Positions 42,182-50,217 of a stretch of DNA of 64,000 bases are shown here, in pieces (position 1 is the stretch's first letter; each line of letters opens with the position of its first letter). The position numbers were made by a program, and so were the translations under genes. The notes beneath the pieces were generated by a model. The model was not told the origin of the DNA. It worked only from the letters and a program-made list of their open reading frames with translations, and ran no database searches. Origin of the DNA: Clostridium_AI sp964409685. GTDB lineage: Bacteria; Bacillota; Clostridia; Lachnospirales; Lachnospiraceae. The DNA is taken from NCBI GenBank assembly GCA_964409685.1, contig CAYPEJ010000014.1, positions 1-64,000 on the forward strand, written 5' to 3'.

Positions 42182-42579
42182 AAGACCTTGTCCGCAAGCA
42201 AGGATATGAAAAACAATTTCTAATCGAATCTCGCGCAACCAGTCGAGAAGAGATCGGAAACCACATCCACCCAGGAACTCGTAAGAAAATGCATGAAGTT
42301 GGAATCCCTACAGACAACCGAACAGCAACACAGATGACCAAATCCGACTACAACAAATACGATTTTCTAATCGGCATGGATAGCTGGAACCGACGCAACA
42401 TTCTAAGAATCATTGGACAAGACCCCGAAAATAAAGTCCATTTGCTTCTAGAATACGCCAATCGCACAGGAGACATTGCCGATCCATGGTACACAGGAAA
42501 CTTCGATGCCACCTACAACGATGTACTTGCGGGATGTAACGGATTACTACAATTCATCCAAGACAAAGGTCTATTATAA
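42181..42579 (+). pseudogene. low-molecular-weight phosphatase, 5'-truncated
   Basis: Reads KDLVRKQGYEKQFLIESRAT to the normal C-terminus DKGLL but lacks the catalytic C-x5-R loop, so it cannot be active. The intact copy is at 51744. Confidence 0.88.
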
Positions 42580-42689
42580 ATATTAAAAAATAGACCACCA
42601 AACCAACCAAGTCCCTCACTCCACGCTCCGTAGGTTGAATCATTATCTCGTCAATGCTATCCTCTTAAATGAAAGGACGGTGCATAACT

Positions 42690-43274
42690 ATGAATCAATA
42701 CGTTACAAGTACCACAATCAAAACATTAAGAGAAAAGCAACACATGACTCAAAGTGATTTAGCTAACCGAATTGGAGTGAGTGACAAAACCATTTCCAAA
42801 TGGGAAACTGCAAAAGGACTTCCCGACATTTCACTAATTGAACCACTAGCCAAAGCACTCAGCATCTCAGTTTACGAACTAATCTCAGGTGACTATATCA
42901 ACAATCAAAATAAATCAGCAAACATGATAAAATCTAAACTCTATGTATGTCCAATCTGCGGAAACATCATGCACTCCATGGGAGAAGTCATGCTCAGTTG
43001 CTGTGGCATTCATTTACCAATATTAGAAATGGAAGAACCAAGCGATGACCATGTTATAAACATAGAGAGAATCGAAAACGACTATTATGTATCCATCTCT
43101 CATGAGATGACAAAAGAACATTTTATTTCTTTCATTGCCTACGCAACTACAGATAAATTTGAACTAGTAAAGCTTTATCCAGAAACAAATGCAGAAGTAC
43201 GTTTTCAAATAAAAGGTCATGGAGTTATCTATTACTATTGTAACAAGCATGGATTATTTGGAAAGCGAGTATAA
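42690..43274 (+). CDS. XRE regulator with C-terminal zinc-ribbon domain, copy 1
   Basis: 194 residues from ATG 42690 (AAAGGAC upstream). The helix-turn-helix covers residues 1-62 (LREKQHMTQSDLANRIGVSD). A C-terminal domain has CPICGNIMHSMGEVMLSCCG, a rubredoxin-like metal-binding knuckle, and ends YYYCNKHGLFGKRV. It may sense redox or metal. Nearly identical to 52319-52903; the final residues differ (GKRV versus GKQV). Confidence 0.85.
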   Translation: MNQYVTSTTIKTLREKQHMTQSDLANRIGVSDKTISKWETAKGLPDISLIEPLAKALSISVYELISGDYINNQNKSANMIKSKLYVCPICGNIMHSMGEVMLSCCGIHLPILEMEEPSDDHVINIERIENDYYVSISHEMTKEHFISFIAYATTDKFELVKLYPETNAEVRFQIKGHGVIYYYCNKHGLFGKRV

Positions 43275-43352
43275 TCATAGAATGAGTTGAAATATGAATG
43301 AGTTGTAATAAATGATATTCCAATCATTGCTTCCAATAAAATTGAAAATATA

Positions 43353-43660
43353 AAAGCCTTCTTCAAAATCGTCAGAATCATCAAAGATATCTTCATTTTA
43401 AAATGCTTTTTGGGGATGTGGTGGATTAGCCGTTCGATGAACTCGAGTGCAGGTATGGTCTTAACCATGAGTTTATCGTCTTCGTGTTGATGCTGGCATT
43501 GTATTATTTTAAAAGACATAGCAGTGGTACGGTCAATGGAGTATATGTTGTCGCAAGTAGGACAGAAGCGATTTTTACAGCGAAAAGGAACAAATTTATG
43601 CTCGCCATAGTTTGAACAGCCGTACATGGCACCACCAAAAAGAATCCCTCAAAATTGAGG
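43353..43660 (-). mobile_element. IS91-like element remnant, internally deleted
   Basis: On the minus strand: GGAMYGCSNYGEHKFVPFRC KNRFCPTC is the N-terminal zinc ribbon of an IS91/IS801-type transposase. A jump follows to HEDDKLMVKTIPALEFIERL, and then the end of the accompanying small ORF (near 43353-43393). Most of the catalytic region is missing. Fuller parts of a sister copy are at 48985-49796. Confidence 0.7.
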
Positions 43661-43738
43661 GGCAGGGGAGTTGAGGTGTGCTTGCACATTTTGTTTTGTC
43701 AGATACAAAACAGAAATATACAAAATATTCAGAAAAAA

Positions 43739-43768
43739 TTGACAAATTACGTATTTAAGAAGTATAAT
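43739..43768 (+). promoter_or_regulatory. sigma-A promoter of the riboswitch operon
   Basis: TTGACA (43739-43744), 18-base spacer, TATAAT (43763-43768), about 13 bases before the riboswitch begins. Confidence 0.8.
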
Positions 43769-43780
43769 ATAGACATTTAA

Positions 43781-43853
43781 ATACGGCAAAACAGCCGAAA
43801 GGCTGTGACAGCAAAGCTAAAGGGCTTGAAATGAAGTATGGTAGCTAGTAACA
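43781..43853 (+). ncRNA. cyclic-di-GMP-I (GEMM) riboswitch
   Basis: ACAGCC-GAAA-GGCTGT is the P2 stem with a GNRA tetraloop. GACAGCAAAGCTAAAGGGC follows, and ATGGTAGCTAG closes P3 (GCTA/TAGC) with the tetraloop-receptor side. Order and spacing match GEMM-I aptamers (GGCAAA, GNRA loop, GCAAAGC, TGGTAGC). The P1 stem is weak by eye. A terminator follows directly, so ligand binding probably decides between termination and read-through into 43981-47667. Confidence 0.75.
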
Positions 43854-43858
43854 CTTTT

Positions 43859-43888
43859 AACATTGCTCGTTTTGGCAATGTTTTTTTT
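43859..43888 (+). terminator. riboswitch expression-platform terminator
   Basis: AACATTGC pairs with GCAATGTT, then eight T in all, immediately after the aptamer. Confidence 0.85.
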
Positions 43889-43932
43889 AATTCATAGGAA
43901 ATTCCGCTTCGCTATATTTCCTATGAATCAAA
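43889..43932. repeat. TAGGAA/TTCCTA hairpin, copy 1
   Basis: TTCATAGGAAAT pairs with ATATTTCCTATGAA around TCCGCTTCGCT. A similar hairpin (TTTATAGGAA ... TTCCTATAAA with TGCTTCGCA core) is at 48904-48936 beside the second IS91-like remnant. Probably element ends. Confidence 0.5.
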
Positions 43933-43980
43933 AAGCCCCTAAAAAGCAGGGGCAGGAGGCGCACTCAGGGGGATTTTGGA

Positions 43981-44241
43981 ATGTTTTCTTGTGATAAATG
44001 TGGTTTATGCTGTATGCATATTGATGAGTCTTCATTGGATGAGGGGTTAGATCGGGGAGATGGTGTGTGTAAATATTTTGATGAAGAAACACATTTATGC
44101 CAGATATATGCGGATAGACCTATTTTTTGTAATGTAGATAAATTTTATGATGAACATTTATCATCAAAGTATTCTAAAGAAGAATTTTATGCAGTAAATT
44201 ATGAATCCTGCAAAACACTTAAAGAAAGGTATGGGGGTTAA
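43981..44241 (+). CDS. YkgJ-family cysteine-cluster protein
   Basis: 86 residues, GGGGG upstream. CDKCGLCCMHID, GVCKYFDEETHLCQIYADRP and later FC and SC give the Cys pattern of the YkgJ metal-chelating family (putative zinc or iron-sulfur). First gene of the operon behind the riboswitch; next gene 2 bases downstream. Confidence 0.8.
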   Translation: MFSCDKCGLCCMHIDESSLDEGLDRGDGVCKYFDEETHLCQIYADRPIFCNVDKFYDEHLSSKYSKEEFYAVNYESCKTLKERYGG

Positions 44242-44243
44242 TT

Positions 44244-44648
44244 ATGTATTTATCACTACTTAACACAGAACAGAAAAAGTTATTTTTGAGTTTAGCTTAT
44301 AATCTTGTCACATCCGATGGTGATTTTAGCGAGAGCGAAAGAGTAGCAATTCAAAGTTATTCTATGGAAATGAACATGGAATTAAAAATAGAGGATGTAG
44401 ATAATGATATAAATCGAGTTGTTGATAATATAAATTCAATTTGTGGTATTCGAGAAAAGAAAATTATTGTTTTTGAGATGGTAGGTTTAGCAATGGCAGA
44501 TTGTAATTTTGATGATGGTGAGCGTGAAATTGTAAAGAAAGCATTAACGATGTTTGGATTAGATTTGCAATTTGGAGATTTTTGTGAGAAAAAGCTTTCT
44601 GAATACTTTAACTTACAAGAAGAATTGAACTCAAACATCCTGTCATAA
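44244..44648 (+). CDS. TerB-like helical protein
   Basis: 134 residues. LSLAYNLVTSDGDFSESERV and VGLAMADCNFDDGEREIVKK are two halves of a TerB-type fold, with acidic D-G-D-F and D-F-D-D-G-E loops that could bind metal. TerB domains often occur with membrane-associated stress or defence systems. It sits between YkgJ and two membrane-active proteins. Confidence 0.7.
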   Translation: MYLSLLNTEQKKLFLSLAYNLVTSDGDFSESERVAIQSYSMEMNMELKIEDVDNDINRVVDNINSICGIREKKIIVFEMVGLAMADCNFDDGEREIVKKALTMFGLDLQFGDFCEKKLSEYFNLQEELNSNILS

Positions 44649-44667
44649 AATTTGAGGGGGCGAGATA

Positions 44668-46305
44668 ATGTTTGGTTTTTTTAAGAGAAAAAAGAAAAGT
44701 GAGCAAAATAATTTAGCCGATCAAGTTTCTTTAGGGGTTAATGCTGGAAATCTAGAAAGACATAGTGATGCAGGAAGAGAATTTGTTAAAGCGTTTTCGG
44801 GATATGATGGAACAACAGGGCAAAATCTTAAAAAAGGGCTTTCTCAAATTTCAAATATGAAATTAAATCCTGACCCAAATTATTATAAAAGAAATGTTAA
44901 ACAACAAGCTGGGTTTTCAGCCGAAGTATTGGATGCTGCAAGAAAAAATAAGAATGCAATTTTGAATGGTGATTCAGAAAGGTATTCAAGGGTTGATGAT
45001 GTAGCTGGGCATAAAACCAATGAGACTGCTTTTGATATAACAGCGCTTGATAGCAGTGGAAATGAAATATATGATTTATCAGGACAAATGAAATTTTTGA
45101 AATTTCAAATGAATGATAATGGTGTTTATACTATTGATACTAAGGATTTCTCAAAAGTGATTTCTGGAATAAAAAAAGAAAATGGAGTTAATTTTAGAGA
45201 TAAATATCCTGAAGGAAAATATATTGTTCCAAAGGATGCGTTCGATGATGTAAAAAAAGAATTACATACTATTGAGAAAGAACTTCAGAAAAAATATGAC
45301 AACGCTCTAAAGACAGGAAATGTTGAATTGCAAGAAAAGTTTAAAACGGAATTAGACTATGCAAAAAAAGTTGACAAAAACTTAATGAAAAGTGAAGTCA
45401 CTGCTAATGATGCGATTGTTGCTCGACTTGAACCTGATAAGTTAACAAGGAAAGAGATAGTTAAGTTAGGTCACGAAGCGGGTGTTAACTATGCAAAATC
45501 TGCTGCTGTGATTAAGGGTTCGATGACGTTTGCAAGATGTCTTAATAAGGTAGTGAATGGAGAAATGACTGCCCAAGAGGCCGCCGCTGAAATAACTACT
45601 GAAACAGCAAAAGGTGCTATTGTAGGTTATGCAACGGGACAAGCAAACACAGCTTTAGCCGCAGTTATGAGAAATTCATCAAAGGAGGCTTTAAGAAAAT
45701 TAGGTGGTTCAAGTGCACCAGCACAAATAGTGACATTTACAACAAGCGTTTTTCGTATAGTAAATGACAGAATGGAAGGAAAAATTACAGATGAGGAATG
45801 CTTTCATAATATTGCAAAATCTGGAGTTGGTGTAATAGGAACTTTTAAAGCGGGAGTTGTTGGAGAGGTAGCAGGAAAAGCAATTGGAAAGAAGATAGGT
45901 GGTGCAGTCGGAGCCTTTGGTGGCCCCGTCGGTGCTATTGTTGGTTCGGTAGTTGCAGGTGTGGTTATTGATGCAACATATGATTATGCTGTAAAAACAA
46001 TTAAAGCCCCAGGGATTGCTAGAGCCGAAAGAATACAAATAGAACAACAATGTGAACAATTGCATTTGCAGTTAGAAGAATATAGAGAGAATTTTAGAAG
46101 AACCTATATAGCAAATACAAATGAATTGGTAGGGGTTTTCGGAAATTCATTACAAGATATGGCTACTGCGTTAAAAATGAATGATGCCGACTCATTCATT
46201 ATGGGGGCAAATACAATAACTAAAGCTTTGGGTGTAAAAACACAGTTTAACACAGTTGATGAATTCGAGGCTTTTTTGGATTCAGATGATGCTTTTGACT
46301 TATAG
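44668..46305 (+). CDS. glycine-zipper protein of the riboswitch operon
   Basis: 545 residues, GAGGGGGCGAG upstream. The N-terminus has a basic patch (FFKRKKKSEQNN) with no signal peptide. The middle is charged and coiled-coil-like around residues 190-240. A glycine-rich segment at ~395-440 (GKAIGKKIGGAVGAFGGPVG AIVGSVVAGVV) can form a membrane-inserting glycine zipper, as in pore-forming toxins. The C-terminus is helical. The family is not recognised. Partner gene 46324 has a similar Gly-rich part, which suggests a two-protein membrane complex. Confidence 0.7.
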   Translation: MFGFFKRKKKSEQNNLADQVSLGVNAGNLERHSDAGREFVKAFSGYDGTTGQNLKKGLSQISNMKLNPDPNYYKRNVKQQAGFSAEVLDAARKNKNAILNGDSERYSRVDDVAGHKTNETAFDITALDSSGNEIYDLSGQMKFLKFQMNDNGVYTIDTKDFSKVISGIKKENGVNFRDKYPEGKYIVPKDAFDDVKKELHTIEKELQKKYDNALKTGNVELQEKFKTELDYAKKVDKNLMKSEVTANDAIVARLEPDKLTRKEIVKLGHEAGVNYAKSAAVIKGSMTFARCLNKVVNGEMTAQEAAAEITTETAKGAIVGYATGQANTALAAVMRNSSKEALRKLGGSSAPAQIVTFTTSVFRIVNDRMEGKITDEECFHNIAKSGVGVIGTFKAGVVGEVAGKAIGKKIGGAVGAFGGPVGAIVGSVVAGVVIDATYDYAVKTIKAPGIARAERIQIEQQCEQLHLQLEEYRENFRRTYIANTNELVGVFGNSLQDMATALKMNDADSFIMGANTITKALGVKTQFNTVDEFEAFLDSDDAFDL

Positions 46306-46323
46306 GAAAAGGAGGAAGTTCGT

Positions 46324-47667
46324 ATGATACCACTTTTAATAGCTGGAGCAGTTGTGGGATTGGGTGCTCACGCTTGTGCTTCTGTTGATAATGATGAAGC
46401 TAGAGAAAAAAATAGACGTGCAAATGAGATTATAGATGAATCGAATCGTATTGCTCAAGAGGCCAAAACATTATGTCAAGGTTCGATTGATGTTTTAGCA
46501 AAGGAAAAAACCAAAGTCTTGCAGGGCAATATGAGACGTTTTGTAAGAAGTTTCTCTCAAATAAAACCTGTCAATTTTAATGATTCTGGAGACTTGTTTG
46601 AAATTGCAAAATTTAATAAAAATGAATTAACGACAATGCAATCAATGGTTAGTAGTGTTCAGAAAGTAAATGTAAATGATGTTGTTGGTGGTGTATCAGG
46701 AACAGCGTTAGCTGTAGGTGCTGCTGATGTTCTTGCAGGGGGGGCGTTATTAGGTGGAGCAGGAATTTCAGTAGGTGGTTTAGCAGGAGGAGCAGCTTTG
46801 GGAGCTGTTGCAGCACCAATTTTTGCGATTACAGGAATTTTTTCCGCATCAGAAGCATCTGCTAACCTTGAAAAAGCAAAAAGTAATTTATCAAAGGCAA
46901 GAGCATATCAAGATGAATGTGAGACATATTCTTATTTTGCTCATGCAGTAAGCGAACGCTGTGATTTGTTCTATGAGGTACTGAATAATATAAATACTAC
47001 ATGGTTTACTGATGCAGTAAATCAGTTAGAGATGCTAGTAAATAGTAAAAAAACATTTGGAAACTTTTTGAAAAACATGACGGGAAAAAAGATTTATACC
47101 CGTCAAGAAATGCAGATGGTAGCTAGTGTGGCTTCACTTGCAAAAATGGTTAAAACCATTATTGATACAAATATTTTGGATAATAATGGTCATGTAACTG
47201 ATGAGTCAGAGAGAGTAATCTTGGCAATACAGGATAAAATGGAAAATGAAGATTTAACTGTAAAAATGCCAGAACCAGAAGTACAACAAGTATCATATCA
47301 ACAACCAATGCAGAATGCATATCAACAGCCTGTTCAGAATGTATATCAGCAACCAGTACAAAGTACCTATACTCAGTCACAGCAAATGGCTACTCAACCA
47401 TCACAACAGGCGAAAATTACTTCTGCTAGTAATTCAGTTAAACCAATATACAATCCTAATGGATTTGTAAAGTTTATAATGTGGTTACATACTTTATTTT
47501 ATGGCTTCTGTGGTATATGCGTGGTTGTTGCAGGTTCATTTATCGGTGGAACAGTATTGTTTGCTGCTGGACTTATGATGTGTCCAAAAGTAAATAAGAC
47601 AATGAAATTCTGGTCTCGCTTTGGATTGATGATTCTACTTATTATAATTAGTTGCTTTTTGGTGTGA
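46324..47667 (+). CDS. glycine-zipper membrane protein with C-terminal helices
   Basis: 447 residues, AAAGGAGG upstream. An N-terminal hydrophobic start (MIPLLIAGAVVGLGAHACAS), a charged helical region, then a Gly/Ala-rich stretch near residues 125-175 (ADVLAGGALLGGAGISVGGL). A second charged part and a Gln/Pro repeat (QPMQNAYQQPVQNVYQQPVQ) around 325-350 follow, with two membrane helices at the end. Ends in a terminator. Probably a membrane effector or sensor working with 44668. Confidence 0.7.
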   Translation: MIPLLIAGAVVGLGAHACASVDNDEAREKNRRANEIIDESNRIAQEAKTLCQGSIDVLAKEKTKVLQGNMRRFVRSFSQIKPVNFNDSGDLFEIAKFNKNELTTMQSMVSSVQKVNVNDVVGGVSGTALAVGAADVLAGGALLGGAGISVGGLAGGAALGAVAAPIFAITGIFSASEASANLEKAKSNLSKARAYQDECETYSYFAHAVSERCDLFYEVLNNINTTWFTDAVNQLEMLVNSKKTFGNFLKNMTGKKIYTRQEMQMVASVASLAKMVKTIIDTNILDNNGHVTDESERVILAIQDKMENEDLTVKMPEPEVQQVSYQQPMQNAYQQPVQNVYQQPVQSTYTQSQQMATQPSQQAKITSASNSVKPIYNPNGFVKFIMWLHTLFYGFCGICVVVAGSFIGGTVLFAAGLMMCPKVNKTMKFWSRFGLMILLIIISCFLV

Positions 47668-47692
47668 TATAAATTAAAATGCTTTTTTGTTG

Positions 47693-47716
47693 GGTGTTCG
47701 TTTGAACACCCTTTCG
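47693..47716 (+). terminator. intrinsic terminator of the riboswitch operon
   Basis: GGGTGTTC-GTTT-GAACACCC followed by TTTC. Confidence 0.8.
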
Positions 47717-47939
47717 TTAATTTATGCACCCAAGAAATAAAAGATGAACCTAAGAAATCGCAGTAGTAATTACTCTGTGTACTGACTACGAAAATACTAC
47801 TACACACGGCTATGTTTTTCGCCGATTTTCCTTATTTTGCAAAAAGTGTAGTTTTAGAGAAGAAAAATATGATGCCCAGAAATGCCGATAAAACCTCGCA
47901 AAACAGGACATTTCCAGGAAATCAAGGAGAACAATAACA

Positions 47940-47984
47940 ATGATAAAAATACTATTCATCTGCCACGGCATAAACTCCAGATAG
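47940..47984 (+). pseudogene. LMW phosphatase 5' fragment
   Basis: Reads MIKILFICHGINSR then stops; the first 10 codons match the intact gene at 51744. The 40 bases upstream also resemble the upstream region of that gene. A third, diverged trace of the duplicated module. The rest of 47717-48095 is AT-rich non-coding DNA with a direct repeat TTTTGCAAC near 48033-48052. Confidence 0.7.
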
Positions 47985-47988
47985 TGCT

Positions 47989-48013
47989 AAAAAGCCCTAT
48001 TTTATAGGCTTTT
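47989..48013 (+). terminator. weak hairpin before 48096
   Basis: AAAAAGCC pairs with GGCTTTT, 10-base AT loop. It may be a terminator or part of a leader. Confidence 0.5.
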
Positions 48014-48095
48014 CGACTGCTGATAGGCAGATTTTGCAACAGTTTTGCAACTTTTAAAATGAGCCCCGAATAAAAAAGAAAGGAACGAACTAAAT

Positions 48096-48881
48096 ATGAA
48101 AACTTATGGTAAAAAAAATCTAACTAATGATAAGTCTGCAAAAAAGCCTACTTACAAAAAGCAGTGGTTTTGGATAATTATTATTCTAGCCTTATTGATT
48201 GGTATCGGAGATAGTTCTGAAACTAAGTTGGAAGACAATCAGACTGATACGAAAGAAAATATATCACAGGAAGAAAAAGCTACGGAGAAAGTAGTCGAAA
48301 ATGACTTAGATATCATTTTACGAAGTAATCATCCAAAATATTATGGTAGTACAGAAGATGCTCATAATACGTGGGATGACGTAGGTGGTAAGAAAATAAT
48401 TTTTGCAGATGGTTATGATAAATATTCTGATGATACCATTATCTCAATGGAGGGATATCGTATTCAAGAAAATAATGAGATAATCAGAAGTTATTCTTTT
48501 TATTTTCGAAACATGAAGGATTCTGGAGACATAAAATTAGATAAGGCTTTAGAAATAGCTGATACATATATTCCTTACGATATTATTGATTCTTGGTATG
48601 AATTTAATAATTCGTTCTGTCTTGAGCCAAAAGATAACCAAGATGAGGATACTTGTTATGTAGTGGAGTATCATTTGACTGATAAGGGTAGTGAAGAATA
48701 TTATGATGGAACTCATCCTTACTCAGGAACGATTGATTTAATATTTTATATGGACACTAAAACTGAGAACATAAAAACATTATCAATTGGATTTGGAACT
48801 CCGAAATGGATGGGATTCTTAGATACGAATGGTTATGAGAAAATAGAATGGAACTATGACTTTTTGGCGAAAGATAACTAA
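48096..48881 (+). CDS. membrane-anchored hypothetical protein
   Basis: 261 residues, AAAGGAACG upstream. One N-terminal membrane helix (FWIIIILALLIGIG at ~25-38), then an acidic linker and an extracellular domain with SMEGYRIQENNEIIRSYSFY and a single Cys pair (FCLEP ... TCYVV). No family recognised. Monocistronic. Confidence 0.65.
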   Translation: MKTYGKKNLTNDKSAKKPTYKKQWFWIIIILALLIGIGDSSETKLEDNQTDTKENISQEEKATEKVVENDLDIILRSNHPKYYGSTEDAHNTWDDVGGKKIIFADGYDKYSDDTIISMEGYRIQENNEIIRSYSFYFRNMKDSGDIKLDKALEIADTYIPYDIIDSWYEFNNSFCLEPKDNQDEDTCYVVEYHLTDKGSEEYYDGTHPYSGTIDLIFYMDTKTENIKTLSIGFGTPKWMGFLDTNGYEKIEWNYDFLAKDN

Positions 48882-48984
48882 TAACGAGATTTCCGTGCTT
48901 GCTTTATAGGAAACTGCTTCGCAGATTCCTATAAAGGGAATGTTTTGTGAAATAAAGCATGGCGCAACAAGAAGACGATATGAA

Positions 48985-49182
48985 TTAGAAAATGTAAAAG
49001 CCTTCTTCAAAATCGTCAGAATCATCAAATATATCTTCATTAAGAAAGTAATCCATATCCAGAAGATCATCGTTGCTCATTTGCTGGACTTCTTTGGAAG
49101 TCATGCCTTCAGGAGGATTATTGGTGTATTTTACTCGTAGTTCAGCTAACAGTTCTTGTTCCGTGATTATTTTTTTGCTCAT
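48985..49182 (-). CDS. small acidic protein of IS91-like element
   Basis: 65 residues: KKIITEQELLAELRVKYTNN then SNDDLLDMDYFLNEDIFDDS and EGFYIF. Partial copies of the same tail occur at 43353-43393 and 49828-49986, always beside IS91-like transposase sequence, so it is an accessory gene of that element. Function unknown. Confidence 0.6.
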   Translation of the reverse strand: MSKKIITEQELLAELRVKYTNNPPEGMTSKEVQQMSNDDLLDMDYFLNEDIFDDSDDFEEGFYIF

Positions 49183-49255
49183 TGTAAAGATGCCTCCGTT
49201 TCATTTTCATTGATAAGCCTATTGTATCTTACGGAGAAAGATAAGGAAACAAAAA

Positions 49256-49796
49256 CTATGTATGAAAACCATTTTTAATCATTACTTTTTCATACATCTC
49301 ATCTAGCGGAACACGAGCATGGTTAAAGTATAACTCCAAAAATGACATGGTTTTATGGCACTTTGGACAGACAAGCGGATCATAGCCAAAGGAAGAGAGG
49401 ATGCAGTCTCTCCAACGATTAAAGGATAGAATTATTTTATGTTTTTCTTTGGATATGGCACGTCTTAGGCGAGAGTCTTGTTCACGATGTCTGGCATATA
49501 ATCCGTAGTATCGAATCATTTTAAAATGCTTTTCGGGGATGTGTTGGATTAGCCGTTCGATGAACTCGAGTGCAGATATGGTCTCAATCATGAGTTTATC
49601 GTCTTCGTGTCGATTGTAATGAAAGGTAACATTAGTGCCATCATAAGAATCAATACGTTTGGTTGAGATTACTGGTCGCCCAAGATAGCGTCCAATGTAT
49701 TTAATTACATGATTAGGGTCGCATTTGTTGGGCTTTGCACGAACATAAAAGCCATTCGGACAATGTGTGTATATGTAGGACTTTACTTTTTTAATT
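49256..49796 (-). mobile_element. IS91-like transposase, C-terminal half
   Basis: Open on the minus strand from about 49796: HVIKYIGRYLGRPVISTKRI, DSYDGTNVTFHYNRHEDDKL, ALEFIERLIQHIPEKHFKMI and a C-terminal CPKCHKTM knuckle. This is the Y-x-x-R-Y / R-P-V-I region of IS91/IS801 rolling-circle transposases. The N-terminal zinc ribbon and first catalytic region are missing, so it is inactive. Confidence 0.75.
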
Positions 49797-49827
49797 TATA
49801 GGAAAATACTCCATTCAGAGCACCTCC

Positions 49828-49986
49828 CTATAAAGGATACACATCTAAAAATGAGCATAACAAATAGATGAATACAGAGCAGAAGATATAAAATCCTTCC
49901 ACACCAAATTCATCATCTTCGTGAAGAAAGTAATCCATATCTAGAAGGTCATCTTCACTCATGTTTTTAATATCATGAGCAGTCAT
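49828..49986 (-). pseudogene. partial copy of the IS91-like small ORF
   Basis: From ATG 49986: MTAHDIKNMSEDDLLDMDYF then GVEGFYIF, a diverged copy of 48985-49182 that has lost its 5' end and normal stop. Confidence 0.5.
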
Positions 49987-50012
49987 TATTTTACGATAAG
50001 AACGGAAAACCA

Positions 50013-50075
50013 CAGGCAGAGATTGAGAAGAAGAATGAGAAACCGATGTCGCAGAAAATATTCAAGGCAAATTAA
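50013..50075 (+). pseudogene. integrase C-terminal tail remnant
   Basis: QAEIEKKNEKPMSQKIFKAN then stop, the typical tail of Tn916-like integrases, followed by the same kind of hairpin as after 34376. Only the last ~20 codons remain. Confidence 0.65.
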
Positions 50076-50091
50076 TATAGAAGATAGATGA

Positions 50092-50119
50092 TGCTCTGGC
50101 TTCGGCCGGGGCATTTTTT
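50092..50119 (+). terminator. intrinsic terminator
   Basis: TGCTCTGGC-TTCG-GCCGGGGCA followed by six T. Confidence 0.85.
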
Positions 50120-50217
50120 GTAAAAAAATATTGTAAAATGTGAAAAAATAATATATACTAAATAAAATGAATTTTATTAGGGGTGTGTTATTACAATAAA
50201 ATGGAGGAATTATTGCT

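Larger units (their letters stand above)
42181..43352 (+). repeat. 1.17-kb direct repeat, copy 1
   Basis: Matches 51810-52981 with a constant offset of 9629 and only a few substitutions. It contains a 5'-truncated LMW phosphatase gene and an intact XRE gene. The left edge is sharp (AAAGACC) and the right edge is at ATTGAAAATATA. Confidence 0.92.

Noticed and set aside
42181..42238. N-terminus of the minus-strand frame 41942-42238
   Set aside because: The first ~19 codons are antisense to the duplicated phosphatase gene, so they are a breakpoint artefact; only the part below 42181 looks like true protein.
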